This document shows positions 52,652 to 61,803 of a DNA stretch of 64,000 bases, piece by piece (position 1 is the stretch's first letter; each line of letters opens with the position of its first letter). The stretch comes from Oscillospiraceae bacterium (GTDB taxonomy: Bacteria; Bacillota; Clostridia; Oscillospirales; Acutalibacteraceae). The stretch spans positions 1 through 64,000 of the forward strand of contig JAITGE010000005.1 of assembly GCA_031280825.1 (NCBI GenBank). The letters are read 5' to 3'. Below the pieces are notes generated by a model. That model was not told the origin of the DNA and searched no databases. It worked only from the letters and a program-made list of their open reading frames with translations. The position numbers and the translations under genes are program-made.

Positions 52652-52809
52652 TACATTGATGCACAAAATTCCCATGAAGAACCAAAAGGCATCGCCTTAT
52701 TCCCTGTTTTGGGCAGAATTGCGCCGCTTCACTGACATATATTGTTCCTTTTGGGCAAGAATAGCAAGAAGTGATATTTTTGCACTTTAGCACGAAAGAG
52801 GATAAGCGC

Positions 52810-55800
52810 ATGAAAGCGGATGCATACCGAAAGGAACTGGCGCGGGGCTTGCGGGGCTTGCGGCGGCGATACCGCGGTTCCCTGCGCTCGCGGGCGCTGC
52901 GGGCAAACGAGGCTGCCGCAGCGCTCCACAGCGAATGGCTGCGGGATAACTACTATATGCTTGAGCGCGAAACCCGTCAGTGTCTGCGGGAGCTGCGCTC
53001 TGCCGGACGTATGGGCGCGGGGGATCCGGCGCGTGCCCTGGAGCTTTGCAGGCGGCTTTGCGCGCCCGGTCATCTTCCCACTGCGGAGGCCATGCGGGAG
53101 GCATTGCCGCGCGAACGCTTGACAGGCGCGGAATCGGAGCTGCTGCCCTTGGCGCTGCGCTGCGTGTTGGCGGAAATGGCGCTGCAAAGCGTTCGCGCCG
53201 CGCAGGCGGGCAAGGGGGAGGAAGCGACGGCGCGAATCAGCGGTGCGGTCAAAGGCTTTCGCGCGTTGCCGGATTTGGATTTGGCGGCGCTGCTGGAACA
53301 GCTGCATCCTGTGGAACGCATTTTGCGGCGCGACCCGGCGGGGATCTATCCGCGCATGGAAGAGGGCAGCCGTGCGATTTTTCGGAGCTTGGTTGCGAGA
53401 CGCGCCCAAAAAGGCATGGCGGCGGAGGATGTCGCCCGCATCCTCGTGGAGGAGGCGGCGGGGCGGCAGGAGGGCGACCCGGCGCGGCATATCGGCGTGC
53501 CTCTGCTGCGGGGCGCGGCGCATCCAAAGCGCGGCAAGGTTCTGTTTTGGCTCGAAAGTCTGCTGCCCTTGCCGGCGGCGGCGGGGCTGGCGTGGATTTT
53601 GGGCGCGTGGTATGCCGCGCCGCTTTTTCTGCTGCCGCTGTGGGCGGTTTGCAGGGTGTTACTGGAATTTTTTCTGTTGCGCGGGCTGACGCCGGTGCCG
53701 CTGCCGCGTATGGAACTGGGCGGAGAGATCCCGCCGGAGGGGCGTACGCTGATCGTGGTATCCAACTTACTGCCCGAGGCCGCCAGGGCAAAGGATTTGG
53801 AAAGACGCATGGAAGAGTTGCATGGTTCCAACGGCGGCAAAAACATCGCCGTTTGCGTGCTGGCGGATTTCAAGGGCGCGGCATCCCCTGTTTTGCCGCA
53901 GGACGCGGCGGATATTGCCGCCGCTCGCCGCGCGGTGGAGCGGCTAAATAAAAAGTACGGCGGCAGCTTTGTTCTGGCGCTGCGCCCGCGCGTGTTTTCG
54001 CCTACGATGGGCAATTATTGCGGTTGGGAACGCAAGCGCGGCGCGATCCTCCAGTTGGCGCAGCATTTGCGCGGCGCGTCGGCGGGCGCGTCAGCCTTCC
54101 TGACCGTTTGCGGGGATCAAGCGGCGCTGCGGGACGTCCGTTATATACTCGCGCTGGACGCGGATACGCAGCTTCCGCTGGCAACGGCGGCGGAGCTGGT
54201 TGCTATCGCGCTGCACCCGGCAAACCGACCGCGTTTTGATCCTGCTCTGGGGCGCGTGACGGAAGGCTACGGGATTCTTGCTCCACAGGTTGGCTTGGAG
54301 CTGGAAAGCGCGCGCGCCACGCCTTTCGCGCACGCTATGGCAGGTGAAGGCGGCGTTAGCCCTTATTCCAACGCCGCTTCGGAGCGATACCAGGATTTGT
54401 TTGGCAGCGGCGTTTTCGCGGGCAAGGGTTTGATTGATGTGGATGCTTTTCTAACAGTTTCCGAGGCGCGCCCTTTCCCTGCCGAGCAGGTGCTGAGCCA
54501 TGACGTCCTGGAAGGCGCGCTGCTGCGCACGGGCTTCGTGGCGGATGTGCAGGTCATGGATGGCTTCCCCGCGCATCAACGCAGTTATTTTATGCGGCAG
54601 GAGCGTTGGGTGCGCGGGGATTGGCAGAATCTCTCCTTTTTACGAAAAAAATCCGGCTTGCCCGCCCTGAGCCGTTATCAGTTGTTTGACAACCTGCGCC
54701 GCTCCTTGCTGCCGCCGCTGTGCCTGGCGGCTGCAATGGCGTCGCTGCTTGCGCCACGCACCGCCGCCATTGCACTCTGCGCGGCGGCGGTGCTGGGGAT
54801 ATGCGGCGCGTTTCTGTTTTCGGCGATCCGTTCGCTGGGCGGCGGCTTCGCGATGCTTTCGCGCCAATACTACGCGGGCGGGTTGCCGGCGGGCTTGGGG
54901 GATTTGGTGCGCGGTTTTTTGCAGCTGCTCCTGCTGGCGCAAACCGCATGGATCAATGCGGCCGGCGCGGTGCGCGGCTTGTGGCGCAGCCTGGTCAGCC
55001 GCAAGAGGCGATTGGAATGGACGACCGCCGCCCAGGGGGAGGGCAAGCGTGGCGGCAAAGCGGTCTTGTCGGAAATATTGCCCTCTTCGCTGGCGGGAGC
55101 GCTGCTGCTGTGCTTCGGCAAGGCGGAGCAACGGCTGATCGGGTTCATTTTGCTGGCGGATTTGCTTTTTGCGCCGTTTTCCGGGCGCAAGGTAAAGCCT
55201 GTTCGCACGGTCTTGGGCGATGAGGAGCGTGAGCGGCTGACCGGTTATTGTGCCGCGATGTGGAATTACTTTGATGTCTACTGCGCGGAAGAGCACAACC
55301 ATCTGCCGCCGGATAACGTGCAGGAAAGCCCGGTTTTCCGCGTGGCGCCGCGCACCTCACCGACGAATATCGGGCTATATCTGCTCTGCGTTTTAGCGGC
55401 GCGGGATCTGGATCTGATCACAACGGAGGAGCTTCTGCGGCGCGTTTCGCTGACCCTTGAAAGCGTTGAACGTCTTGAACGCTGGAACGGCAATTTACTG
55501 AATTGGTACGACACGCGCTCCCTTGCGCCCCTTGAGCCGCGCTATGTTTCAACAGTGGACAGCGGCAATTTTCTTTGCTCCCTCCGCGTTTTGCGGCGGG
55601 GCTTGGGCGAATATGCCGGCGAAGCTCCGGCGTTGCTTGCCGTCTGCGAGCGGCTGTGCGCGCTGGAGGATGCGTGCGATCTGCGGCCGCTCTATCACGC
55701 ACGGCGGCGGCTGTTCCATATTGGCGTTGATCTGAGCACCGGCAAGCCCTCGCCGTCTTACTATGATTTGCTCATGAGCGAAGCGCGCATGACGGGCTAT

Positions 55801-58800
55801 TATGCGATTGCGCGGCGGTGGGTATCCAAAAAGCACTGGGGTGCGCTGGGCAGAACCCTTGCCAGCAGCGGGCGCTTTACGGGTCCCGTGAGCTGGACGG
55901 GCACGATGTTTGAGTATTTTATGCCGTATCTCTTTTTGCCCGCGCCGCGCGGCACACTGGGCTATGAGGCGCTGCGCTTTGCCCTTGCCTGCCAGCAAAA
56001 GCGTGTGCGCGGCAGGGCGCTGCCGTGGGGGAATTCCGAAAGCGGCTTTTTTGCGTTTGACGGCGGGTTGAATTACCAGTATAAAGCCCATGGTGTGCAA
56101 AAGCTGGGGCTGCGGCGGGATTTGGATGAAGAGCTTGTGCTTGCCCCGTATGCGGCTTTTTTGGCGATGCAGCTTGCGCCCCGCGCGGCATTGGCGAATC
56201 TGCGCCGTTTTGAGCACATGGAGCTTTGGGGGAAATGCGGCTTTTATGAGGCGGCGGACGCAACGCCCGGGCGCACCGGCGGGCAGGATTATGCCGTGGT
56301 GCGCAGTTATATGGCGCACCATGTGGGCATGAGCCTGCTTTCGGCGCTCAATACGCTGCAGGATGGCGTTTTGCGGCGGCGATTCATGGCGGATGAAGAA
56401 ATGGCAAGCGCGGCCAGTCTGCTTTACGAGCGCATCCCGGATCGCGCTGCGGTGTTTCGTGATGTGGAGCTGCGTGAAACGCGCCGCCCGCAGGAGCGCT
56501 TTGCGGGCGCGAAAACGGTCTTTACGCAGAGCGACCCCGGGAATCCGCGTGCCCAGATGCTCACCAATGGCGAATGGAGCTGTGTCTTGACTGACTGCGG
56601 CGCAGGCGTGTCGTTTTATCGCGGCGTAAGCGTATTCCGGCACAGCCCCGATCTTCTGCGCCGGGCAGGGGGCGTGCTTGCTTTCTTGCGTGAGGAAGGG
56701 CAGATGGCGATCTCACTGGGTGCCGCGCCGCAGTATGCGGCTAACGCGAAGCGTGTTGTGGAGTTCGCGCCCCATGAAGTGACGCACCGCGCCGAGGGGC
56801 GCCGGGCAGTGGCGGCTATGCGCAGCAGCGTGCACCCGCGCTTGCCTGCCGAAGAACGGCGCTTTACCCTGCGCAACACGGGCAAGCACGTGGCGCGCGG
56901 GCAGCTGATCCTTTACTTTGAGCCGAGCCTTGCCCCTTTGGCGGAGGAGGCTGCGCACCCGGCGTTCAGCAAGCTCTTCTTAGAGGACGTTTACGACAGC
57001 GTACAGGGGGTTCTGACATTCACGCGGCACAAAAGCGGCGGTGAAAGCATTAGCTTGGCTGCGGCTTTGAGCCGGGGGACGGCGGCGGTCTGCGAGCGAT
57101 CGCGCATCGCCGTTTGGAACAGCGGGGCGGGGGAAGGCATTCCGTTGCCGCAAAGCACAGCCGACGGCACGCAGCGCGGCAACCCGGATTGCTGCGGGAC
57201 GTTTTTGATTCCTTACGTGCTTCAAGCGGGCGAAACGCGCGCTTTTAGCTTGTATCTCTGTGCCGGCTCCGCCCCGGAGGAGGCGGTCGAACGCTTGCAC
57301 CGTTTGCGAACGGAAGAGGAGAATCGGCGCGGCGCGAAAAAGCAGGGCGCACCCTGCCCCTTCCGTGCGGGCGGAATGGCGGCGGCGCTTGCCGAAAGCG
57401 TTTTGCCGCGCTTGCTCTATTATGCCCCCGCAGCGCCCGGAGAGCTGGAAAGACGCGCCGTGAATCACGCGCGGCGGCAAACGCTTTGGGCTTTGGGTGT
57501 TTCCGGCGATGAACCCTATCTTTATTACGAGTTGCGCGGGCGGAGCGAAGCGGGCGAGGTCGCGGCGACTGCGGACGATGCCTGCGCGGCGCAGCCTTAC
57601 CTCAGCTTGTTCCGCAGCTTGCGGGGCGCGGGCGTCCCTTGCGAGATGGTGTTGGCTTATCAGGAGGGCGGGGACTATGATACGCCGGTTTTGAATGCGT
57701 TGCAAGCGGTGCTTCGGCGTGAAAATTGCCAGCACGCCTGCGGTCGGCGCGGCGGGGTGCACCTGGTGAACCTGCGCCGCGCGTCCAACGGCGCCGCCGA
57801 GGCGCTTGCCGCCTACGCCGCTTATATTGCGGGGGAAAAGCCGCAGAAGCTGTCTCCTTGCCGGGAAGCCGTGCTGCAGCTGCCTTTGCCCGCCGGACGT
57901 TTGGAGTGCGCCGCGCAGGGTTTGCCGGCGTTTGCGCCGGGGAGCTATAGCATCCCGGCGGGCGCGCGGTCCGCCGTGCCTTGGTGCCTGCCACTGTGCA
58001 ACCGCAGCTTTGGCACGCTGGTGAGCCGGCAGGCGCTGGGCTTCACATGGGCGGTCAATGCGCGCGAGAATAAGCTTAGCCCTTGGTATAACGATCCTTG
58101 CACGGATAACCGCGGGGAGCTGCTCTTGCTGCGCGTCGGGCGGCGCGTGTTTGATTTACTGCAAGGGGCGCATGCGGAATTCAGCCCCGCGCAGGCTTGC
58201 TGGCGCGGCGAGGTGCAGGGCTTTGCCTATGCGGTGACCGTTACCGTACCGGAACGCGGCTGCGTAAAAAGGTGCGAGGTGCAAATGGAAAACCGCGCCG
58301 GACGCGAGCAAGCTGCCGAGCTTGTGTATTATGTGGAGCCTGTGCTGGGCGTGCGGCGCGAGCCGAACAGCCCGATTCTGGGCGAAGCGCTGCCGGACGG
58401 CGCGTTGCTTCAAGCGCCGGACGCAGCCGTACGAGGTTATGCGGCGCTGTTGCTTTCCGGCGGCGCGGATTTTGTTTGCACCGACCGCGCGGCATTCTGG
58501 AAGGGACAGTGGGCGGGCGGCGGCGCTTGGCCGCAGGCGGATCCCTGTGCGGCGGTGGGGCGGCGGCTGACGTTTTTGCCGGGCGGTGAGCGGCAGCTTT
58601 CATTTTCGCTGGGTTGGGGGGCGAAGCGCAACGCCGCGCTTTGTGCCCATCTTGTCGCCGAGCGGGATCCGATGGCAAATGCGCGTGCGATTCTGGAAAT
58701 TCAAACGCCGGACGCAGCGCTCAATCATATGATAAACACCTGGCTGCCGCACCAGATCCTGCACAGCCGTCTGTTTGGGCGCACCGGATTTTCACAGTGC

Positions 58801-60075
58801 GGCGGCGCGTGGGGCTTCCGCGATCAGCTGCAGGACGTGAGCGCGCTTATTTTGACGCACCCCGCGCTGGTGCGGGTGCAGCTCTATCGCTGCGCGGCGG
58901 CGCAGTTCCCGGAAGGCGACGGGTTGCATTGGTGGCACCGCATCCCGGGCGAGGGGATACGCGGCGTGCGGACACGCTATTCGGATGATTTTCTCTGGCT
59001 GCCCTATGTTTGCGGCGAATATGTTTTGCGCAGCGGCGACGCTTCGGTTTTGGAAAAGCGCATTCCCTTCCGGGAGGGGGAAGCGCTGCGCCCGGAGGAG
59101 CACGAGCGCTACGCCGTCTATCCGCAGAGCGCGGAAAAGGCGACGCTGTATACGCATTGCATCCGCGCTGTGGAGCGGACACTGCAGGATATGGGCGCAC
59201 ACGGCTTGCCGCGCATGGGCGGCGGCGATTGGAACGACGGCTTCAACCTTGTGGGAGCAAAGGGACGCGGCGAGAGCGTGTGGCTTGCCATGTTTTTCAG
59301 CATGGTGCTGGAAAGCACGGCGCAGCTTTGCCGGCTGCAGGCAGAACCGGAACGCGCCGAGCGATACCGGGATCAGGCGCAAAGACTGCGCGAAGCGATC
59401 GAAAGCTGTGCATGGGCGGGCGACCGTTATCTGCGCGCTTTTTGGGACGATGGGACGCCCATGGGCGGCGAGGGCAACGAACCCTGCGCGATCGATATTT
59501 TACCCCAAGCGTTTGCCTCCCTGTGCGGGTTGCCGGATGCCGACCGCCGCCGCCTCGCGTTGGATACGGCGATGGCGCGGCTGGTGGATCACCCGCACCG
59601 CATGGTGCGGCTGCTGCGCGTGCCATTTCCGCACGAAGGCAAGCGCGCGGGCTATATCAACGCTTACCCGGCGGGGATTCGGGAAAACGGCGGGCAATAT
59701 ACCCACGCGGCGGTGTGGCTCTGCCTTGCGCTGTTCAAGGAAGGGCGGGCGGAGGATGCGCTTTCGCTTCTGCAAATGCTCAACCCGGCGGCGATGCCGC
59801 AGGATTCCGCCGCGCTTGCCAGCTATCGGGGCGAGCCTTATGCGCTGGCGGGCGATGTTTCTGCGGCTCCGGGCATAGAAGGGCAAGCCGGGTGGACGTT
59901 CTACACCGGCGCGGCGGCGTGGTATTACCGTGCCGTTCTGGAGGGACTGCTCGGTCTGCGTGAGCGGGACGGACGGCTTGTTTTTGAAAATCCCTGCCTG
60001 CCCGAAGATTGGCAAGGGAAGGTTCACGCAACCTTGCGCCTACACGGCGGCGAAGAGCTAACGGTGCAGGGATAA
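52810..60075 (+). CDS. Cyclic beta-1,2-glucan synthase-like enzyme (GT84 + GH94)
   Basis: The 2,421-residue membrane enzyme has the domain order of NdvB/Cgs proteins. A cytoplasmic N-terminus and membrane helices (about 243-295) lead into the GT84 glycosyltransferase, with ILALDADTQLP (about 446-456), a SHDVLEGALLRTG acceptor motif (about 562-574) and RQERWVRGDW (about 595-604). More helices follow (about 633-760), then a glycoamylase-like region (about 835-1220) and tandem GH94-type domains. The GH94 catalytic aspartate is in MGGGDWNDGFN (about 2135-2145). In Brucella and Agrobacterium the enzyme is near 2,800 residues; this one is shorter. ATG at 52810 has AAAGAGG about 8 bases upstream. 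Product linkage and cyclisation cannot be told from sequence. Confidence 0.9.
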   Translation: MKADAYRKELARGLRGLRRRYRGSLRSRALRANEAAAALHSEWLRDNYYMLERETRQCLRELRSAGRMGAGDPARALELCRRLCAPGHLPTAEAMREALPRERLTGAESELLPLALRCVLAEMALQSVRAAQAGKGEEATARISGAVKGFRALPDLDLAALLEQLHPVERILRRDPAGIYPRMEEGSRAIFRSLVARRAQKGMAAEDVARILVEEAAGRQEGDPARHIGVPLLRGAAHPKRGKVLFWLESLLPLPAAAGLAWILGAWYAAPLFLLPLWAVCRVLLEFFLLRGLTPVPLPRMELGGEIPPEGRTLIVVSNLLPEAARAKDLERRMEELHGSNGGKNIAVCVLADFKGAASPVLPQDAADIAAARRAVERLNKKYGGSFVLALRPRVFSPTMGNYCGWERKRGAILQLAQHLRGASAGASAFLTVCGDQAALRDVRYILALDADTQLPLATAAELVAIALHPANRPRFDPALGRVTEGYGILAPQVGLELESARATPFAHAMAGEGGVSPYSNAASERYQDLFGSGVFAGKGLIDVDAFLTVSEARPFPAEQVLSHDVLEGALLRTGFVADVQVMDGFPAHQRSYFMRQERWVRGDWQNLSFLRKKSGLPALSRYQLFDNLRRSLLPPLCLAAAMASLLAPRTAAIALCAAAVLGICGAFLFSAIRSLGGGFAMLSRQYYAGGLPAGLGDLVRGFLQLLLLAQTAWINAAGAVRGLWRSLVSRKRRLEWTTAAQGEGKRGGKAVLSEILPSSLAGALLLCFGKAEQRLIGFILLADLLFAPFSGRKVKPVRTVLGDEERERLTGYCAAMWNYFDVYCAEEHNHLPPDNVQESPVFRVAPRTSPTNIGLYLLCVLAARDLDLITTEELLRRVSLTLESVERLERWNGNLLNWYDTRSLAPLEPRYVSTVDSGNFLCSLRVLRRGLGEYAGEAPALLAVCERLCALEDACDLRPLYHARRRLFHIGVDLSTGKPSPSYYDLLMSEARMTGYYAIARRWVSKKHWGALGRTLASSGRFTGPVSWTGTMFEYFMPYLFLPAPRGTLGYEALRFALACQQKRVRGRALPWGNSESGFFAFDGGLNYQYKAHGVQKLGLRRDLDEELVLAPYAAFLAMQLAPRAALANLRRFEHMELWGKCGFYEAADATPGRTGGQDYAVVRSYMAHHVGMSLLSALNTLQDGVLRRRFMADEEMASAASLLYERIPDRAAVFRDVELRETRRPQERFAGAKTVFTQSDPGNPRAQMLTNGEWSCVLTDCGAGVSFYRGVSVFRHSPDLLRRAGGVLAFLREEGQMAISLGAAPQYAANAKRVVEFAPHEVTHRAEGRRAVAAMRSSVHPRLPAEERRFTLRNTGKHVARGQLILYFEPSLAPLAEEAAHPAFSKLFLEDVYDSVQGVLTFTRHKSGGESISLAAALSRGTAAVCERSRIAVWNSGAGEGIPLPQSTADGTQRGNPDCCGTFLIPYVLQAGETRAFSLYLCAGSAPEEAVERLHRLRTEEENRRGAKKQGAPCPFRAGGMAAALAESVLPRLLYYAPAAPGELERRAVNHARRQTLWALGVSGDEPYLYYELRGRSEAGEVAATADDACAAQPYLSLFRSLRGAGVPCEMVLAYQEGGDYDTPVLNALQAVLRRENCQHACGRRGGVHLVNLRRASNGAAEALAAYAAYIAGEKPQKLSPCREAVLQLPLPAGRLECAAQGLPAFAPGSYSIPAGARSAVPWCLPLCNRSFGTLVSRQALGFTWAVNARENKLSPWYNDPCTDNRGELLLLRVGRRVFDLLQGAHAEFSPAQACWRGEVQGFAYAVTVTVPERGCVKRCEVQMENRAGREQAAELVYYVEPVLGVRREPNSPILGEALPDGALLQAPDAAVRGYAALLLSGGADFVCTDRAAFWKGQWAGGGAWPQADPCAAVGRRLTFLPGGERQLSFSLGWGAKRNAALCAHLVAERDPMANARAILEIQTPDAALNHMINTWLPHQILHSRLFGRTGFSQCGGAWGFRDQLQDVSALILTHPALVRVQLYRCAAAQFPEGDGLHWWHRIPGEGIRGVRTRYSDDFLWLPYVCGEYVLRSGDASVLEKRIPFREGEALRPEEHERYAVYPQSAEKATLYTHCIRAVERTLQDMGAHGLPRMGGGDWNDGFNLVGAKGRGESVWLAMFFSMVLESTAQLCRLQAEPERAERYRDQAQRLREAIESCAWAGDRYLRAFWDDGTPMGGEGNEPCAIDILPQAFASLCGLPDADRRRLALDTAMARLVDHPHRMVRLLRVPFPHEGKRAGYINAYPAGIRENGGQYTHAAVWLCLALFKEGRAEDALSLLQMLNPAAMPQDSAALASYRGEPYALAGDVSAAPGIEGQAGWTFYTGAAAWYYRAVLEGLLGLRERDGRLVFENPCLPEDWQGKVHATLRLHGGEELTVQG

Positions 60076-60147
60076 GTTGGGGCAACGGGTATTTTATCGC
60101 GCGGTGGTGCATATGTATGGTACAAGCCAACGCGGGAGGATAGGAAT

Positions 60148-61125
60148 ATGGGGGAACACGATTACAGCAGTGCTTTTGCGCAGGAGGCGGATACGCGTTT
60201 TGCGGATATCCGTGCCGCGCGGGAACGCCGCCGCGCTGTGCGTGAAGCGGTGTTTGAAGCGCCTACCTTGGGGTATGAGGAGAAGGAACGACCTAAAGGC
60301 GCGTTTGCGCGCGTGCTGCTCACCCAGGCGGTGATTTTCGCGCTGCTGTTGGGAGGGCTGCTCTTAGCGCAGAGGGCTGCGCCAAATACTTACCGGCAGC
60401 TGCGCACGGCATATACCAAGGCAATGCAGGTGGATTTAACGGCAAAGCAGGTTTGGGCGCGCGTGAGGGAGGCGTTTCTGTCGCTGAAGGAGGACGTTTA
60501 TGTCGTTGCTCCGCCAAGCGCCGCGCATGAGCAAACAACGGCGCCGTACAATTACAAAGCCGAGCAGGTGGACGGCGCAGAGGCGACGGACGCGCCGCCC
60601 GGTGTAACGGAGGGCATGAACGGTATGGGTGGCGCGGATATTGCGGCGGCGGAAGCCACGGCGGCGGAAATCGCGGCGCTTTTTGCCAAACGCAAGGCGG
60701 GCTACGCGCCGCTGCGCATAACCGTGCCGCCGATCCCGCCGGTGCGCGTTGGGCGGCTGACCTCCCCCTATGGGCTGCGCACGCATCCGATCACCGGCGG
60801 CAAAAGCATTCACACGGGGCTGGATATTGGCGCGGAGGAGGGTGCGCCAATCCTTGCGGCTTTTTTTGGGCGCGTCGCAAAGGTCGGGGAGGATGCGGAT
60901 TACGGCAAATATATCTTGCTTGCGCACGCGGGCGGGATGCAAACCTTTTATGCGCACTGCTCCGAAGTATTGGCGCAGGAGGGGATGGTGCTGCGGGCGG
61001 GCGAAACGGTCGCGCTGGTAGGCTCGACGGGACTTTCGACCGGTCCGCATCTGCATTTTGAGATTCGTTTGAACGGTTTGCGCTGCGACCCCGCGCCCTT
61101 CCTTGCACAATATTACAGCCAATGA
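60148..61125 (+). CDS. spoIVFA: SpoIVFA-like membrane M23 (LytM) peptidase
   Basis: The 325-residue protein has a charged cytoplasmic start, one helix (about 54-74), a linker and a C-terminal LytM domain. All zinc ligands are present: HTGLD (His222, Asp226) and HLH (His301, His303), with YAHCSE between. SpoIVFA, the regulator of the SpoIVFB protease in sporulation, has this layout and adjoins spoIVFB, as here; the B. subtilis protein has lost the zinc site. The neighbour is an M50 protease, so SpoIVFA is the best call, but a general peptidoglycan hydrolase is possible. GGAGG lies about 10 bases before ATG. Confidence 0.8.
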   Translation: MGEHDYSSAFAQEADTRFADIRAARERRRAVREAVFEAPTLGYEEKERPKGAFARVLLTQAVIFALLLGGLLLAQRAAPNTYRQLRTAYTKAMQVDLTAKQVWARVREAFLSLKEDVYVVAPPSAAHEQTTAPYNYKAEQVDGAEATDAPPGVTEGMNGMGGADIAAAEATAAEIAALFAKRKAGYAPLRITVPPIPPVRVGRLTSPYGLRTHPITGGKSIHTGLDIGAEEGAPILAAFFGRVAKVGEDADYGKYILLAHAGGMQTFYAHCSEVLAQEGMVLRAGETVALVGSTGLSTGPHLHFEIRLNGLRCDPAPFLAQYYSQ

Positions 61126-61174
61126 GCAATGAGAGGCGGTCGTACCTATAAAAATATGGCAAAATCGCATTCCG

Positions 61175-61738
61175 GTGGAAGTGCGTTTCAGCTTTGCCGC
61201 CATGCTGGCGCTGTGCTTCGCTGCCGCCTCTGCGCGGCGCGTGGGGATTGGCTTGCTCTTTGCCGCCGCGCACGAAGCGGGGCACTTGGCAGCTTTGTTT
61301 GCCTTTGGGATGCAGCCGCGGCGCGTTTGCCTGCACGCCGCCGGGATTTGTATTGAACGTCCGCCCGGGCTGCGGCTTTCCTACAACCGGGAGTTTGCCG
61401 CCGCGCTGGCGGGTCCCGCCGTGAGCGCTGCGCTTGCGGTGCTGTTCTTCTTTTTGCGGCGGCGCGGCTTGGGCGGTGATTTTATTGAATCCGCGGTATG
61501 GATGAACGCCGGTTTTGCGTTTTTTAACCTGCTGCCTGTCCGCCAGTTGGATGGCGGGCGGGCGCTCTATGCTGTGCTCTGCGTGCGTTTGCCTGAAGCC
61601 GCCGCGCGGCGCTTTGTGCGCATTTCTTCTGTTGGCACACTCTGCGCGGCGGCGGTGCTTGCGGCGGTGCAGCTTTGGCGCGGCGCAGGAACGCCCTCGC
61701 TGCTGTTGGCGGTGGTCTATCTTGCGGTGTGCGCGTAG
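61175..61738 (+). CDS. spoIVFB: SpoIVFB-like M50 (site-2) membrane protease
   Basis: The 187-residue membrane protease has HEAGH (His33, Glu34, His37) and the third-ligand motif LPVRQLDGG (Asp126). In Bacillus this protease activates pro-sigma-K in the mother cell. Five or six hydrophobic helices are present. The start is uncertain: GTG 61175 is the first canonical start in frame, but a family-like N-terminal stretch (IKIWQNRIPVE) is encoded upstream of it in the same frame with no ATG, GTG or TTG. An ATG at 61129 would fit if one base were removed in the five-A run at 61150-61154. Confidence 0.8.
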   Translation: MEVRFSFAAMLALCFAAASARRVGIGLLFAAAHEAGHLAALFAFGMQPRRVCLHAAGICIERPPGLRLSYNREFAAALAGPAVSAALAVLFFFLRRRGLGGDFIESAVWMNAGFAFFNLLPVRQLDGGRALYAVLCVRLPEAAARRFVRISSVGTLCAAAVLAAVQLWRGAGTPSLLLAVVYLAVCA

Positions 61739-61756
61739 GCGCAGGCATTGAACGTT

Positions 61757-61795
61757 AAAAAACCGAGGGGGGGGCGAAGCGCCCAACCCTCGGTT
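61757..61795 (-). terminator. Terminator of the collagen-like gene
   Basis: Read on the minus strand AACCGAGGG (61795-61787) pairs with CCCTCGGTT (61769-61761), with an inner GGGCG/CGCCC stem, and TTTTTT follows at once. The plus-strand tail lacks Ts, so it serves the minus-strand gene that ends at 61804. Confidence 0.85.
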
Positions 61796-61803
61796 CATAA
61801 TGC

